Positions 1 through 7,901 of a stretch of 64,000 bases of DNA are shown piece after piece (within the stretch, counting starts at the first letter, position 1; every line of letters begins with the position of its first letter). The position numbers were made by a program, and so were the translations under genes. The DNA is from Microvirga sp. BSC39 (GTDB taxonomy: Bacteria > Pseudomonadota > Alphaproteobacteria > Rhizobiales > Beijerinckiaceae). The DNA lies in NCBI RefSeq assembly GCF_000739015.1, contig NZ_JPUG01000060.1, forward strand, positions 62,001 to 126,000, in the 5' to 3' direction. Below the pieces are notes generated by a model. The model searched no databases. It was given only the letters and a program-made list of their open reading frames with translations, and had not been told where the DNA came from.

Positions 1-147
1 TATCACGGCGATCACATGAGGGTTCAACTCACCCGTGACGAGTTCAGCTTGGTGGCGCGATGCGAGCGGCTGGCAGGCAACTGGACTGTCGGCGCTCCCG
101 TCGTCGCCTCGTTCGATCCCAGCGATTGTACGGTGCTCACGCAATGA
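1..147 (+). CDS. ABC transporter ATP-binding protein, C-terminal end (partial)
   Basis: Frame 1 is open from the window edge to a TGA at 145-147. The last 48 residues look like the beta-rich TOBE-type C-terminus of a PotA-like import ATPase (MRVQLTRDEF, then VGAPVVASFDPSDCTVL). The stop overlaps the next start as ATGA at 144-147, which is typical of translationally coupled ABC operons. The following two permeases support a spermidine/putrescine-type importer. The nucleotide-binding domain lies outside the window, so the family call rests on context and the tail only. Confidence 0.75.
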   Translation, partial: YHGDHMRVQLTRDEFSLVARCERLAGNWTVGAPVVASFDPSDCTVLTQ

Positions 148-1331
148 AAGCAGGTGTTCTTCGCGAGCGCTCTGGTGCCCTGCTGCTGGTCTTACCAGTC
201 CTCGTCTTCATGGCGGTTTTCTTCCTGTGGCCCCTCTGGGCAATGGTCACCGCCGCTTTCGTCGATGACGCAGTCAGCAAGGTTCTGCCGCGAACGGCGG
301 CCAGTATCGTTTCCTGGAATGGCCAGGGTGTGCCCTCGGAAGCAGCCCACAAGGCACTGGTGCAGGATCTCAGGGCCGCCACGGACGAGCAGGCTCTGGG
401 CGAGGCGGTGCGCCGGCTTAATAGCGCAGCATCGGGCTTTCGCACTCTGCTCGGGCGGACGATCCCCGCGGTCAAAGCCGCGTCCGATCCTGCGCAGGTG
501 GATCTTCTCGCGATTGATCCACGCTGGAAGGACACGCGCTTCTGGATGGCACTCAAGGAGGCGATGCCGCCCTATACAGATCGCAACATCCTCGCCGCAG
601 TTGACATGAAGCGCGATGCCTCGGGCAGCATCGTGCTCGAGGCTGCGGACGCCTCGGCGCACCGCCTCATCATGCTGCGCACCCTTCTGGTCGCGGCCAT
701 GGTGACAATCGCCTGCGCTGTCATCGGGCTTCCCTACGCGATGCTCGCAGCCTCATTGACCGGGTGGAAGCGGTCTGTTCTCCTGCTTGCGGTTGTCCTG
801 CCGCTCTGGACATCGCTCCTCGTGCGCACGGCCGCCTGGTTCATCCTTCTGCAGAACGAAGGCCTCATTAACCGTGCGCTGCAGGCTATCGGGCTCATCG
901 ATTCTCCACTGCCATTGATCTTCAATCGGCTCGGCGTGGTGATCGCCATGACCCACGTGCTTCTGCCCTTCATGGTGCTGCCGATCTACAGCGTAATCCT
1001 TGGTATCCCACGTAACCTCATGTCTGCTGCGCAGTCGATGGGGGCAGGGCCGGTTCGGGCGTTCTGGCGCGTGCTGTTGCCCCTGAGTCTACCAGGTCTT
1101 CTCTCCGGCTCGCTGCTCGTCTTCATGGTTGCCATAGGCTATTACATCACTCCGGCGCTGCTCGGCGGAGCGAATGATCAGATGATCAGTTCCGTGATTG
1201 CGTTCTACGCAACCGGCACCGCCAACTGGGGGCTAGCAGGCGCTCTCGGCCTGATGCTCCTCGGGGTAACCACTGTGCTCTACACCATCTACGGGCGCTT
1301 CTCGACGTCCCCACAAGTGCCAGGAGCTTGA
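144..1331 (+). CDS. ABC transporter permease, PotB-like
   Basis: Inner-membrane permease of a polyamine/opine-type ABC importer. I chose the ATG at 144 because it overlaps the upstream stop and starts directly before a hydrophobic segment (LLLVLPVLVFMAVFFLWPLW). An upstream in-frame ATG at 60 lies inside the preceding gene. A periplasmic insertion of about 150 residues separates TM1 from the core, as in the longer (about 400 aa) PotB relatives of Rhizobiales. The core has five to six TM segments and the EAA-type loop around SAAQSMGAGPVRAFWRVLLP (about 300-320). The substrate is not determinable; the downstream aminotransferase hints at an amine. Confidence 0.88.
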   Translation: MKAGVLRERSGALLLVLPVLVFMAVFFLWPLWAMVTAAFVDDAVSKVLPRTAASIVSWNGQGVPSEAAHKALVQDLRAATDEQALGEAVRRLNSAASGFRTLLGRTIPAVKAASDPAQVDLLAIDPRWKDTRFWMALKEAMPPYTDRNILAAVDMKRDASGSIVLEAADASAHRLIMLRTLLVAAMVTIACAVIGLPYAMLAASLTGWKRSVLLLAVVLPLWTSLLVRTAAWFILLQNEGLINRALQAIGLIDSPLPLIFNRLGVVIAMTHVLLPFMVLPIYSVILGIPRNLMSAAQSMGAGPVRAFWRVLLPLSLPGLLSGSLLVFMVAIGYYITPALLGGANDQMISSVIAFYATGTANWGLAGALGLMLLGVTTVLYTIYGRFSTSPQVPGA

Positions 1332-1335
1332 TGGT

Positions 1336-2139
1336 ATGTTTCGGGCGATTCAAATCACTTTCGGAATAGCGATCGTCGTCTTCTTGTTGATGCCAATCTT
1401 CGCCATCCTGCCGCTGGCGTTCACGTCCAGCGTGTTTCTCAACTATCCCATCCCTGCCTACTCAATGCGCTGGATGCACGAGCTCACCACAGCCGATGTA
1501 TGGCGAACTTCAATCGTCAACAGCCTGATCATCGGCAGCGGTGCGACAGTGTTTGCGACCGTGCTCGGCACGTTGGCGTCCCTCGGGATGCGCAGTGGGA
1601 CCCTACCGATGGTTGGCCTGCTGCGAACCTTGTTCCTGCTACCAATGGTGGTGCCGGCCGTTGTCCTCGGTGTCGGCATGCAGATCTTCCTCGTTCGGCT
1701 TGGGCTTGCGAGTACCTATCTCGGCGTCATCATCGCACATGCTGTTTTGTGCATTCCCTTTGTGATCGTCAGCGTCTCGGCGGCCCTCCAGGGAATCGAC
1801 CCCTCCATCGAGCGCGCGGCGAGCAGCCTTGGGGCCCCACCCGTCACGGTGTTCCGGCGCGTGACCCTCCCGTTGGCTATTCCGGGTGTGGTGTCGGGCG
1901 CGATCTTCGCCTTCGCAACTTCCCTCGACGAGGTTGTGCTGACCCTGTTCGTGGCGGGCCCGAACCAGAGGACGTTAGCGCGGCAGATGTTCTCGAGCAT
2001 CCGCGAGAATATCAACCCGACAGTCGCCGCGGCAGCGCTTCTCCTCATCATCGGTACGCTCTGCCTCGGCGGACTCGCTACTCTGCTGCGATGGCGTCAG
2101 AAGCGAAGCGCTCTCGAAACAGCGCCATCAGCAATATGA
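1336..2139 (+). CDS. ABC transporter permease, PotC-like
   Basis: Second permease of the importer, 267 aa, starting 4 bases after the PotB-like stop. It has about six TM helices and a clear EAA cytoplasmic loop (ERAASSLGAPPVTVFRRVTL, about residues 157-176), which contacts the ATPase. Its length matches PotC/YdcV proteins (260-280 aa). PotB-like and PotC-like subunits normally form a heterodimer with the ATPase encoded upstream. No periplasmic binding protein gene is in view; it may lie left of the window. Confidence 0.9.
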   Translation: MFRAIQITFGIAIVVFLLMPIFAILPLAFTSSVFLNYPIPAYSMRWMHELTTADVWRTSIVNSLIIGSGATVFATVLGTLASLGMRSGTLPMVGLLRTLFLLPMVVPAVVLGVGMQIFLVRLGLASTYLGVIIAHAVLCIPFVIVSVSAALQGIDPSIERAASSLGAPPVTVFRRVTLPLAIPGVVSGAIFAFATSLDEVVLTLFVAGPNQRTLARQMFSSIRENINPTVAAAALLLIIGTLCLGGLATLLRWRQKRSALETAPSAI

Positions 2140-2221
2140 CTAAGCCCTCTTCATAGCTGAGGGACATGGCTAAAGCCTCGGTTCACATCCCGTCAACCGA
2201 GGTTCAGAAACCAAAGGATTA

Positions 2222-3616
2222 ATGATCATGCGTGGCCTCCCTAATTCAATTCAAGCCCGTGATGTGGAATACGTGCTCCATCCCGTCACCAATGCCAGGA
2301 AGCACGAGGAGATCGGGCCTATCGTGATTGATCGCGGCGAGGGGATCTACGTCTACGACGATCAGGGAAATCGTTATCTTGAGGCTTTGGCCGGCCTATG
2401 GAGTGTGGCTGTCGGCTTCGGAGAGAAGCGCCTCGTTGAAGCTGCGGCGCGGCAGATGGCGAAGCTGCCCTATTATCATACCTTCTCCCACAAGACTAAC
2501 GAGCCTTCGGTTCTGCTGGCGGAGCGTCTGGTGAGGATGACGCCGGATCGCCTCAAACGCGCCTTCTTCACGAACTCGGGATCGGAAGCGAACGACAGTG
2601 TCATCAAGATGGTGTGGTACTACAACAATGCACGGGGGCTGCACCAGAAGAAGAAGTTCATCTCCCGCACCAATGCGTATCATGGGATTACTCTTGCCTC
2701 AGGCAGTCTGACAGGTCTTCCTGCCAACCAACGAGATTTCGATCTTCCATTCGTCCCCGTGCGACACGTCACCTGCCCGCACCACTACCGTTTTGCTGAA
2801 CCGGGCGAGAGCGAAGAAGCGTTTGCCGATCGTCTTGCCGCCGAGCTGGAAGCGGTCATTCTGGAGGAGGGCCCCGAGACGGTGGCTGCATTCATCGGTG
2901 AGCCGCTGATGGGCGCGGGTGGTGTCCTGCCGCCTCCCGCAACCTATTGGGACAAGATCCAAGCTGTTTGCCGCAAGTACGACGTTCTGATCGTTGCTGA
3001 TGAAGTAATCAACGGCTTCGGTCGCCTCGGGACTATGTTCGCTTGTGACTATTACGGAATCGATCCCGACATTATGGTATTGTCGAAACAGATCACGTCA
3101 TCCTATCAGCCTCTCGCGGCTGTGATGATCAGCCAGGAGCTCTATGACGGCATTGCTGACAACTCCCGTAAGATCGGCACGTTCGGTCATGGCTTCACTG
3201 CATCCGGTCATCCGGTTCCTGCGGCGGTTGCACTCGAGAATCTCGACATCATCGAAGAGAAGAACCTGGTCGAGAATGCGCGGCGCGTGGGCGAGGTGAT
3301 GCAGGTCGAACTTCGCAAGCTGGCAGGTCACCCCCTTGTTGGTGAGGTGCGCGGCGTCGGGTTGATCGCAGCTGTTGAGCTGGTGGCGGACAAGGCGACA
3401 AAGGCAAAGTTCGATCCCGTCGGCAAGGTCGGTGCGCACGTCTTTTCACGCGCTCATGGGAATGGATTGATTATCCGAGCCATTGGTGATGTCATCGCGT
3501 TCTGCCCGCCGCTGATCATCAATGAAGAGCAGGTCCACGACATGGTGAAGCGCTTCAAGCTCACGCTCGATGAAACGGCTCAGGAGTTGCTGAATAGGGA
3601 TGTAGCATCCATGTAA
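2222..3616 (+). CDS. class III pyridoxal-phosphate aminotransferase
   Basis: 464 aa omega-aminotransferase of the putrescine/GABA-pyruvate type, cytosolic. Visible fold I landmarks are NSGSEANDSVIKM (phosphate-binding turn, about 118), AYHGITLASGSLTG (about 150), the VADEVINGFGRLG block with the PLP-binding Asp (about 260), and the Schiff-base Lys in VLSKQITSSY (about 287). It probably transfers the amino group of a polyamine or omega-amino acid to pyruvate. It follows the polyamine-type importer by 82 bases, so uptake and deamination of the same substrate is a reasonable inference. The exact substrate is unknown. Start is ATG 2222; ATG 2228 is an alternative. Confidence 0.88.
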   Translation: MIMRGLPNSIQARDVEYVLHPVTNARKHEEIGPIVIDRGEGIYVYDDQGNRYLEALAGLWSVAVGFGEKRLVEAAARQMAKLPYYHTFSHKTNEPSVLLAERLVRMTPDRLKRAFFTNSGSEANDSVIKMVWYYNNARGLHQKKKFISRTNAYHGITLASGSLTGLPANQRDFDLPFVPVRHVTCPHHYRFAEPGESEEAFADRLAAELEAVILEEGPETVAAFIGEPLMGAGGVLPPPATYWDKIQAVCRKYDVLIVADEVINGFGRLGTMFACDYYGIDPDIMVLSKQITSSYQPLAAVMISQELYDGIADNSRKIGTFGHGFTASGHPVPAAVALENLDIIEEKNLVENARRVGEVMQVELRKLAGHPLVGEVRGVGLIAAVELVADKATKAKFDPVGKVGAHVFSRAHGNGLIIRAIGDVIAFCPPLIINEEQVHDMVKRFKLTLDETAQELLNRDVASM

Positions 3617-3885
3617 CCGCAAGACATGCCGTCTGTTACGTACCGCCGATGAGGGCTTATGGGAGGAGAGTAGAACTCATCTCCTGTGAGCTCCCGCTGG
3701 CCGAAGGGATTCGGATGCTGCCGGTTTCATGCTCATGACCGGCAACATCGGCTTGTTTCTCCAGAGTGCGACGTCCGTTGATGGCAGATTTCGTTGAAAA
3801 AGTCGGTGCTCGGATCGGCTGCATCAGCAACGAGACCTTGTTTGCTGAGGTTAGAGCTGCCTGAGGTGAGCGCCTTCACCCCTCC

Positions 3886-4260
3886 TCAGGCTGGGAGCAT
3901 CACCTGAGGTCCTGTTGGAGCGACTAATTTAGCAAGCTTTCTGAGTTTCTGGGCAGTGGCTGCCAGCAGGAACTCATTCTGAGCCCCGCATGGACCGCGC
4001 AGCCGCAGACGTCCCGTCTTCAGGATCCGCTTGAGATGAGCAAACAGCATCTCGATGCGCTTGCGGCCTTGGCGCGACCTCTCATCGGCCGGCGTGCCGG
4101 CCAATGCACGGGCGACCTCCCGGGCATGCTCGTAGATGCTGCGCGGGATCTTGCGCGCCGGCGTGTTGGGACAGCACTGTTCCTTCGGCGGACAGGGACC
4201 ACAGTCAAAGGTGCTGCCCAGGTAAATGCGGGTGGTGCCCTCGTCACGATCCGGCCGCAC
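3886..4260 (-). pseudogene. IS1182-type transposase, C-terminal fragment
   Basis: Only the last 124 residues survive. They show the cysteine cluster CGPCPPKEQCCPNTPARK, then RKRIEMLFAHLKRILKTGRL and LLAATAQKLRKLAKL. These are hallmarks of the C-terminal DDE domain of IS1182-like transposases, which are usually 450 aa or longer. The fragment stops where RecD-like coding sequence begins on the other strand, so the element is truncated and immobile. Downstream DNA at about 3785-3805 (TTTCGTTGAAAAAGTC) may be part of the old element end. Confidence 0.75.
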
Positions 4261-4419
4261 TTTACGATGCTGGCGCGCAACCTGCTCTATACCGGCGTCA
4301 CCCGTGGCAGACGACTCGTGGTGCTGTTTGGCCAGAAGAAAGCTATTGGGATCGCCGTCAGGGGCGGGCAGATGAAGAGGCGCTGGACGAAACTACGCGA
4401 GTGGCTCGCCGCAGCCTGA
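4261..4419 (+). pseudogene. RecD/TraA-like helicase, C-terminal remnant
   Basis: The last 50 or so residues match the UvrD_C_2 region of RecD-like ATP-dependent helicases and conjugative relaxase-helicases: MLARNLLYTGVTRGRRLVVL, then GQKKAIGIAVRGG. Helicase motif VI-like YTGVTRG is intact, but no start or upstream helicase domain exists because the IS1182 fragment replaces it. It could derive from a plasmid transfer gene (TraA) or a chromosomal RecD-like gene; the tail alone cannot decide. Confidence 0.7.
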
Positions 4420-4451
4420 AAGGCCAAAACAAGCGCGTTCTGAATGGGACA

Positions 4452-4880
4452 TTAATCACGTGTCCGAAGTTTATTGATTGCTGCGGCAAGGTCTCCCTGA
4501 TAGCGCTGGCGCAGAACGGCAATCACGTTCTCCGCAGACCGCTTTCCGATCCTGCTGACAAAGAAGCGGCGGAGCCTGCCCTCCTGATGCCGGCAACGGC
4601 GTAAAGCAGTGCTGGCAAGGGCGTCTGACGGGACCCGAGATTGGAGCCGCTGCCGTACATAGGACGCGGCACAAGCTTGCCATCGGTCATTCAGGGGTCT
4701 TGCTTCGCTATAGATGGCTAGAGCATCAAACTCGTCTGCCTGGGCAGGAAGCTGAATAAAGATAGGAGCTATCAGGATACCCGCAACAATCCCGCCGAGC
4801 CAGCAAGGCGTTGATCGTCTGGTCGCCAAAGAACGACTTTGGCACGATGGTTCCTCCGGTCGTCCTGCTCCCACGATCAT
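4452..4880 (-). CDS. hypothetical exported protein
   Basis: 142 aa, not recognised. I chose ATG 4880 because AAAGGG lies 7 bases upstream; a GTG two codons earlier is also open. A hydrophobic stretch at about 28-46 (GGIVAGILIAPIFIQLPAQA) ends in an AQA signal-peptidase-like site. The mature part is Arg-rich with two Cys (CAASY, RRCRH), compatible with one disulfide. It stands alone on the minus strand. Function unknown. Confidence 0.5.
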   Translation of the reverse strand: MIVGAGRPEEPSCQSRSLATRRSTPCWLGGIVAGILIAPIFIQLPAQADEFDALAIYSEARPLNDRWQACAASYVRQRLQSRVPSDALASTALRRCRHQEGRLRRFFVSRIGKRSAENVIAVLRQRYQGDLAAAINKLRTRD

Positions 4881-5139
4881 GATCACACCCTTTCATGTGA
4901 GATCGTCGGCAAGGGGTATTAAGGAACCGTTGCACTGCGTGGAGGTCTGAAGGAGTGTGGCCTCGACTGGGACAATCGGTTCTGCCTGACGATGCACCGG
5001 CAACATAGTAGCGATTGACGTGGCAGGCCTGTCATCAGGTCAGGAGCGAAGTAACCAAATCAATCCACCGGTGACTGCCTTGATTCTGCCTCATCTACAG
5101 GTAGCCTGAACGGATAAGCTGAGAGGCCGATTTTACCAG

Positions 5140-5421
5140 ATGAAGAAGCTCACCCTTGTCGTTAACGAACGGGAGTTGAGTACCATCCGTGCCGCCCTTC
5201 TCCTCCTCCAGGAGCATGTTGATGCCCTTCCGGAGGACCTCGCTGAAATGCTCACCGCACATGGAAGGCCTATGACCGCGTCCGAGATCGAGCATCTCAG
5301 CCTTCATCTTGATGAGGCGGCAAGCCCGATCCGCGACTATGCCAGTCGGGAGTTGTCGGAAGTGACAAAGGTTGCTGCCGTTGAACGCCCTCGCGCAGCG
5401 GCGATCCGAGGCTCTATCTGA
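5140..5421 (+). CDS. small hypothetical protein (93 aa)
   Basis: Not recognised. Opens with MKKLTLVVNERELSTIRAAL, followed by a mostly helical, acidic protein (LLLLQEHVDALPEDLAEML and SEIEHLSLHLDEAASPI). No TM segment or signal peptide. The composition is that of a real soluble protein, and it sits in the island of small stress-linked genes. No good Shine-Dalgarno is visible, which lowers confidence. Confidence 0.5.
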   Translation: MKKLTLVVNERELSTIRAALLLLQEHVDALPEDLAEMLTAHGRPMTASEIEHLSLHLDEAASPIRDYASRELSEVTKVAAVERPRAAAIRGSI

Positions 5422-5541
5422 ACAAATCAAACGCCATTCAATGCCGTGCCATTATCATGTTATAAGGCTGAGCACGATAGCGCGGCATCCAAGCATGAGC
5501 CGCTTCCAAGGACACCGTTGATCGATCTGACGGGGTCTCCT

Positions 5542-5769
5542 ATGAAGAAGGCGCGTAAGTTCTACTAAAGCTCAAGCGGCGACCGCTGGTATTTGATCCG
5601 TGATTCTTCAGGGGTTTTGTTCATCCATCACGAAGCCGATGCGGCCTCGGGCGGGCATGTGGAACATGAGGACCTTGCGGCCCTCCTGAGCCGAGGCAAT
5701 GGTCCAGAACAGCAGGAATTGCTGCGCCTGATCGGAACACTGGTCGAGGAACACCCCGCTCACGCGTGA
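5542..5769 (+). pseudogene. nonsense-interrupted paralogue of the 14519-14746 gene
   Basis: Conceptual translation from ATG 5542 gives MKKARKFY, a TAA at 5566-5568, then 66 further residues ending EEHPAHA. It aligns without gaps to the intact 75-aa protein at 14519-14746; the C-terminal halves share GPEQQELLRLIGTLVEEHPA exactly. The intact copy has GAA (Glu) where this copy has TAA, so one G-to-T change explains the stop. The remaining frame is open and similar, so inactivation is recent. Restart after the stop has no obvious initiation site. Confidence 0.85.
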
Positions 5770-5803
5770 CGCTCTGACGGGTTTGATCAGCCTTTGGCGA
5801 GCG

Positions 5804-6421
5804 TCACCGCGACCGTGAGCCCTTCCGGTTCTTGGGACTGCTCACGCTTCCTGTGGTTGCGACATCATCCGTATTGGCTGCGAGCTTGCCACCAGACCTG
5901 ACTGCATCCATGTTCCATGCAATGTTCTCACTGGGGAGCAGATGCTGGACAAGCTTGCGCGTTGCACGGGAAAGGTGCTTGCCTGCCTGGGCCAGAGGCT
6001 TGAAGTCAGTGAGCTTGTGAGATGCTCCGGGTTTACCTGTAAAGACGCGCAGCCCATCCGGAAACATCACCATATCGCCGGGACGCAAGGTGCTGTCAGC
6101 CAGAAGTGCCGGAACAGGATTGGCAATCTCTCCCATAGGTTTGGGCTCAATGGGCTTCTTGACCTCCAGTTGCTCCACGACAACAGGCCTCGGGCGCGGG
6201 CGGGCTTTTTGGCGGGGCTGCTCAAACCCAGGATCAGGCGGATAGCCGACCGATTGCGGCGGCGGCGCTGGTGGCGTGGGTTGGGAGAAGGCTCCGAACA
6301 GACCGAAGATGCCTTGAGCCTGGGCTGGCACAGCACTGATCGCAAACGGAAAAGCCAGAGCTATTGTCAGGAGACTGAAAGGCTTGATCAGTCTGATAAG
6401 CCTCATCCCGAGCTTCGGCAT
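5804..6421 (-). CDS. secreted proline-rich protein, probable EcfG target
   Basis: 205 aa with an N-terminal signal peptide (about residues 1-36, ending AVPAQAQ). A Pro-rich linker follows (PTPPAPPPQS), then a basic PRQKARPRPRP run and a globular part (TLRPGDMVMFPDGLRVFTGK, about 110-135). Ends in a basic tail. Not recognised beyond exported hypothetical. A strong EcfG-type promoter lies 26 bases upstream of the start, facing the divergent nepR-ecfG promoter, so it is probably made in the general stress response and acts in the periplasm. Confidence 0.8.
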   Translation of the reverse strand: MPKLGMRLIRLIKPFSLLTIALAFPFAISAVPAQAQGIFGLFGAFSQPTPPAPPPQSVGYPPDPGFEQPRQKARPRPRPVVVEQLEVKKPIEPKPMGEIANPVPALLADSTLRPGDMVMFPDGLRVFTGKPGASHKLTDFKPLAQAGKHLSRATRKLVQHLLPSENIAWNMDAVRSGGKLAANTDDVATTGSVSSPKNRKGSRSR

Positions 6422-6446
6422 CCCCGCCTCCTATGATGCCGGGAGA

Positions 6447-6471
6447 AACGCGGCCAAGCTGTTCCCGTTCC
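6447..6471 (-). promoter_or_regulatory. EcfG-type (general stress) promoter
   Basis: Read on the minus strand: GGAAC (6471-6467), 16-bp spacer, CGTT (6450-6447). This is the alphaproteobacterial EcfG consensus. It is placed to drive the secreted protein starting at 6421, with a very short leader. It diverges from the promoter at 6530-6554. Confidence 0.7.
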
Positions 6472-6529
6472 TACTACTTTGTTGCAACCGAGAGATAAAC
6501 ATAAGTTAGCAAAACGTGGCTGTTCGTCA

Positions 6530-6554
6530 GGAACGCTACTCGGCCCTCCTCGTT
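6530..6554 (+). promoter_or_regulatory. EcfG-type promoter of nepR-ecfG
   Basis: GGAAC at 6530-6534, 16-bp spacer, CGTT at 6551-6554. Transcription would begin near 6560 and read nepR (6598) and ecfG (6821). It implies positive autoregulation of the sigma factor, as known for EcfG loci. Confidence 0.75.
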
Positions 6555-6597
6555 GATGGCCTAACGCCAGAAAGAGAGTGAATGGGTAGGAACGCCG

Positions 6598-6828
6598 ATG
6601 GGACATAGAGCATCCGGCGACTGGCCGGAAGGATACATGATCGTTGTTCCTCATTCCTGGAGAGACGATCATCTCTGGCTGGACATCCAGATTGAAACCC
6701 AGGAGCGGATCGGAACGGCCCTGCGCGAAATGTATGCCGACCTCGAACGGCTTTCCTTGTCGCCAAATCTGATACTTCTTGTCCGTCAGATTGAAGCGGG
6801 CCGTAGTGCTTCTGAAGCTCATGGTTGA
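6598..6828 (+). CDS. nepR: NepR-family anti-sigma factor
   Basis: 76 aa. The central segment RIGTALREMYADLERLSLSP, then NLILLVRQIE, fits the NepR core (LR..Y....P..L..L...L), a helical domain that sequesters EcfG until a PhyR-type anti-anti-sigma binds it. The N-terminus (about 30 aa) is divergent. It lies directly before ecfG and overlaps it by 8 bases, the standard nepR-ecfG order. The match is weaker than that of the second NepR at 9312-9701, because the position after the Tyr is LERLSLSP rather than the usual acidic-P motif. Confidence 0.7.
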   Translation: MGHRASGDWPEGYMIVVPHSWRDDHLWLDIQIETQERIGTALREMYADLERLSLSPNLILLVRQIEAGRSASEAHG

Positions 6829-7360
6829 AGACAGACTGCGGAACGAGATCATTGCAGCCATTCCGAAGCTGCGAGCCTTTGCGATATCCCTGACAGGTCA
6901 CTCTGAACGCGCTGACGATCTGGTACAGGACACCATCGTGCGGGCGTGGGGCGCTATCGACCAATTTGAGCGAGGGACGAATCTCAACGCATGGCTCTTC
7001 ACGATCCTGCGCAATCACTTTCATTCCGAGTACCGCAAACGCAAACGCGAGGTGGAGGATGCTGATGGGTCCTATGCCGCTCGACTCAGAACATACCCCG
7101 ATCAGCATAGCCGTCTCGACTTCGAGGACTTCCGAGCAGCGTTAGCAACGCTCCCCCTGGAGCAGCGAGAGGCTCTGCTCCTGGTTGGGGCGCAAGGCAT
7201 GTCCTATGAAGAAGCGGCTGAGGTGTGCCAAGTGGCAGTGGGGACCGTGAAAAGCCGTGTAAACCGTGCTCGGACGAGGCTGGCGTCCCTCTTAGACTTG
7301 TCAGGTGAGGCTGACTTGGGGCCTGATGATCTGACCAAGGCGGCTCTGGCGATGAGGTGA
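6821..7360 (+). CDS. ecfG: EcfG-family RNA polymerase sigma factor
   Basis: 179 aa ECF sigma factor of the general stress response. Region 2 (about 12-75) contains AERADDLVQDTIVRAW-type sequence (ERADDLVQDTIVRAW) and NLNAWLFTILRNHF. Region 4 (about 105-160) has LPLEQREALLLVGAQGMSYE and GTVKSRVNRARTRL, the HTH that reads the -35 GGAAC. I placed the start at ATG 6821, overlapping nepR; the longer frame from 6779 has an unlikely N-terminus. It probably recognises the GGAAC-N16/17-CGTT sites listed in this window. Confidence 0.88.
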   Translation: MVEDRLRNEIIAAIPKLRAFAISLTGHSERADDLVQDTIVRAWGAIDQFERGTNLNAWLFTILRNHFHSEYRKRKREVEDADGSYAARLRTYPDQHSRLDFEDFRAALATLPLEQREALLLVGAQGMSYEEAAEVCQVAVGTVKSRVNRARTRLASLLDLSGEADLGPDDLTKAALAMR

Positions 7361-7440
7361 ACGGCTTATTTCAATTCCATAGGAAATGGCCAAGTTTGGC
7401 TGTTCAGGTTAGGTTCAAGGCAGTTCGCCAAGGCTGAACC

Positions 7441-7818
7441 ATGCCCATCCAAAATACCAGTAAGCCGCTTGTCCTGATTTTGGAGGACGAAGCCTTGATT
7501 GCGCTCAACCTCCAAGACGAGTTGCAGGACGCCGGATACAAGGTTGCTGGTCCATTCACGACTTGCGCGACGGCTCTCGAATGGCTTCAGACCACCACGC
7601 CAGATACTGCCATTCTGGACGCAGCCCTGAAGGATGGTCCCTGCCGCGAGATTGCCCTGGAGTTAAGCCGCCGTGAGGTCCCTTTCCTGATCTATTCAGG
7701 TCATCACGAGGACCGCCAGTTTCTGGCTGATTTTGATCATGTGACCTGGATTGAGAAGCCTGTCCCGCCCTCGGTGCTGGTCCAAGCCTGCCGACAGCTT
7801 TTGGTCGGCTGCGACTAA
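7441..7818 (+). CDS. single-domain response regulator
   Basis: 125 aa stand-alone receiver with no output domain. Acidic pocket at LILEDEALIA (about 15), phosphoacceptor Asp in TAILDAAL (about 60), switch Ser in FLIYSGHH (about 83), and the conserved Lys in WIEKPV (about 103). Its position between ecfG and an HWE kinase suggests a phosphorelay or phosphate-sink role in the stress pathway, as for MrrA/SdrG-type regulators. It is not PhyR, because the sigma-like N-terminal domain is absent. Confidence 0.85.
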   Translation: MPIQNTSKPLVLILEDEALIALNLQDELQDAGYKVAGPFTTCATALEWLQTTTPDTAILDAALKDGPCREIALELSRREVPFLIYSGHHEDRQFLADFDHVTWIEKPVPPSVLVQACRQLLVGCD

Positions 7819-7846
7819 ATTGTCTGGGGAGATCAGCCACTTCGCT

Positions 7847-7871
7847 CGAACTAACATAGATCAAGCACGTT
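7847..7871 (+). promoter_or_regulatory. possible weak EcfG-type promoter before the kinase gene
   Basis: CGAAC (7847-7851), 16-bp spacer, CGTT (7868-7871). One mismatch to the GGAAC -35. It lies 30 bases before the kinase start at 7902. Confidence 0.4.
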
Positions 7872-7901
7872 CTCACGAGTGGTGTCACTGGTAATCTCCT
7901 C

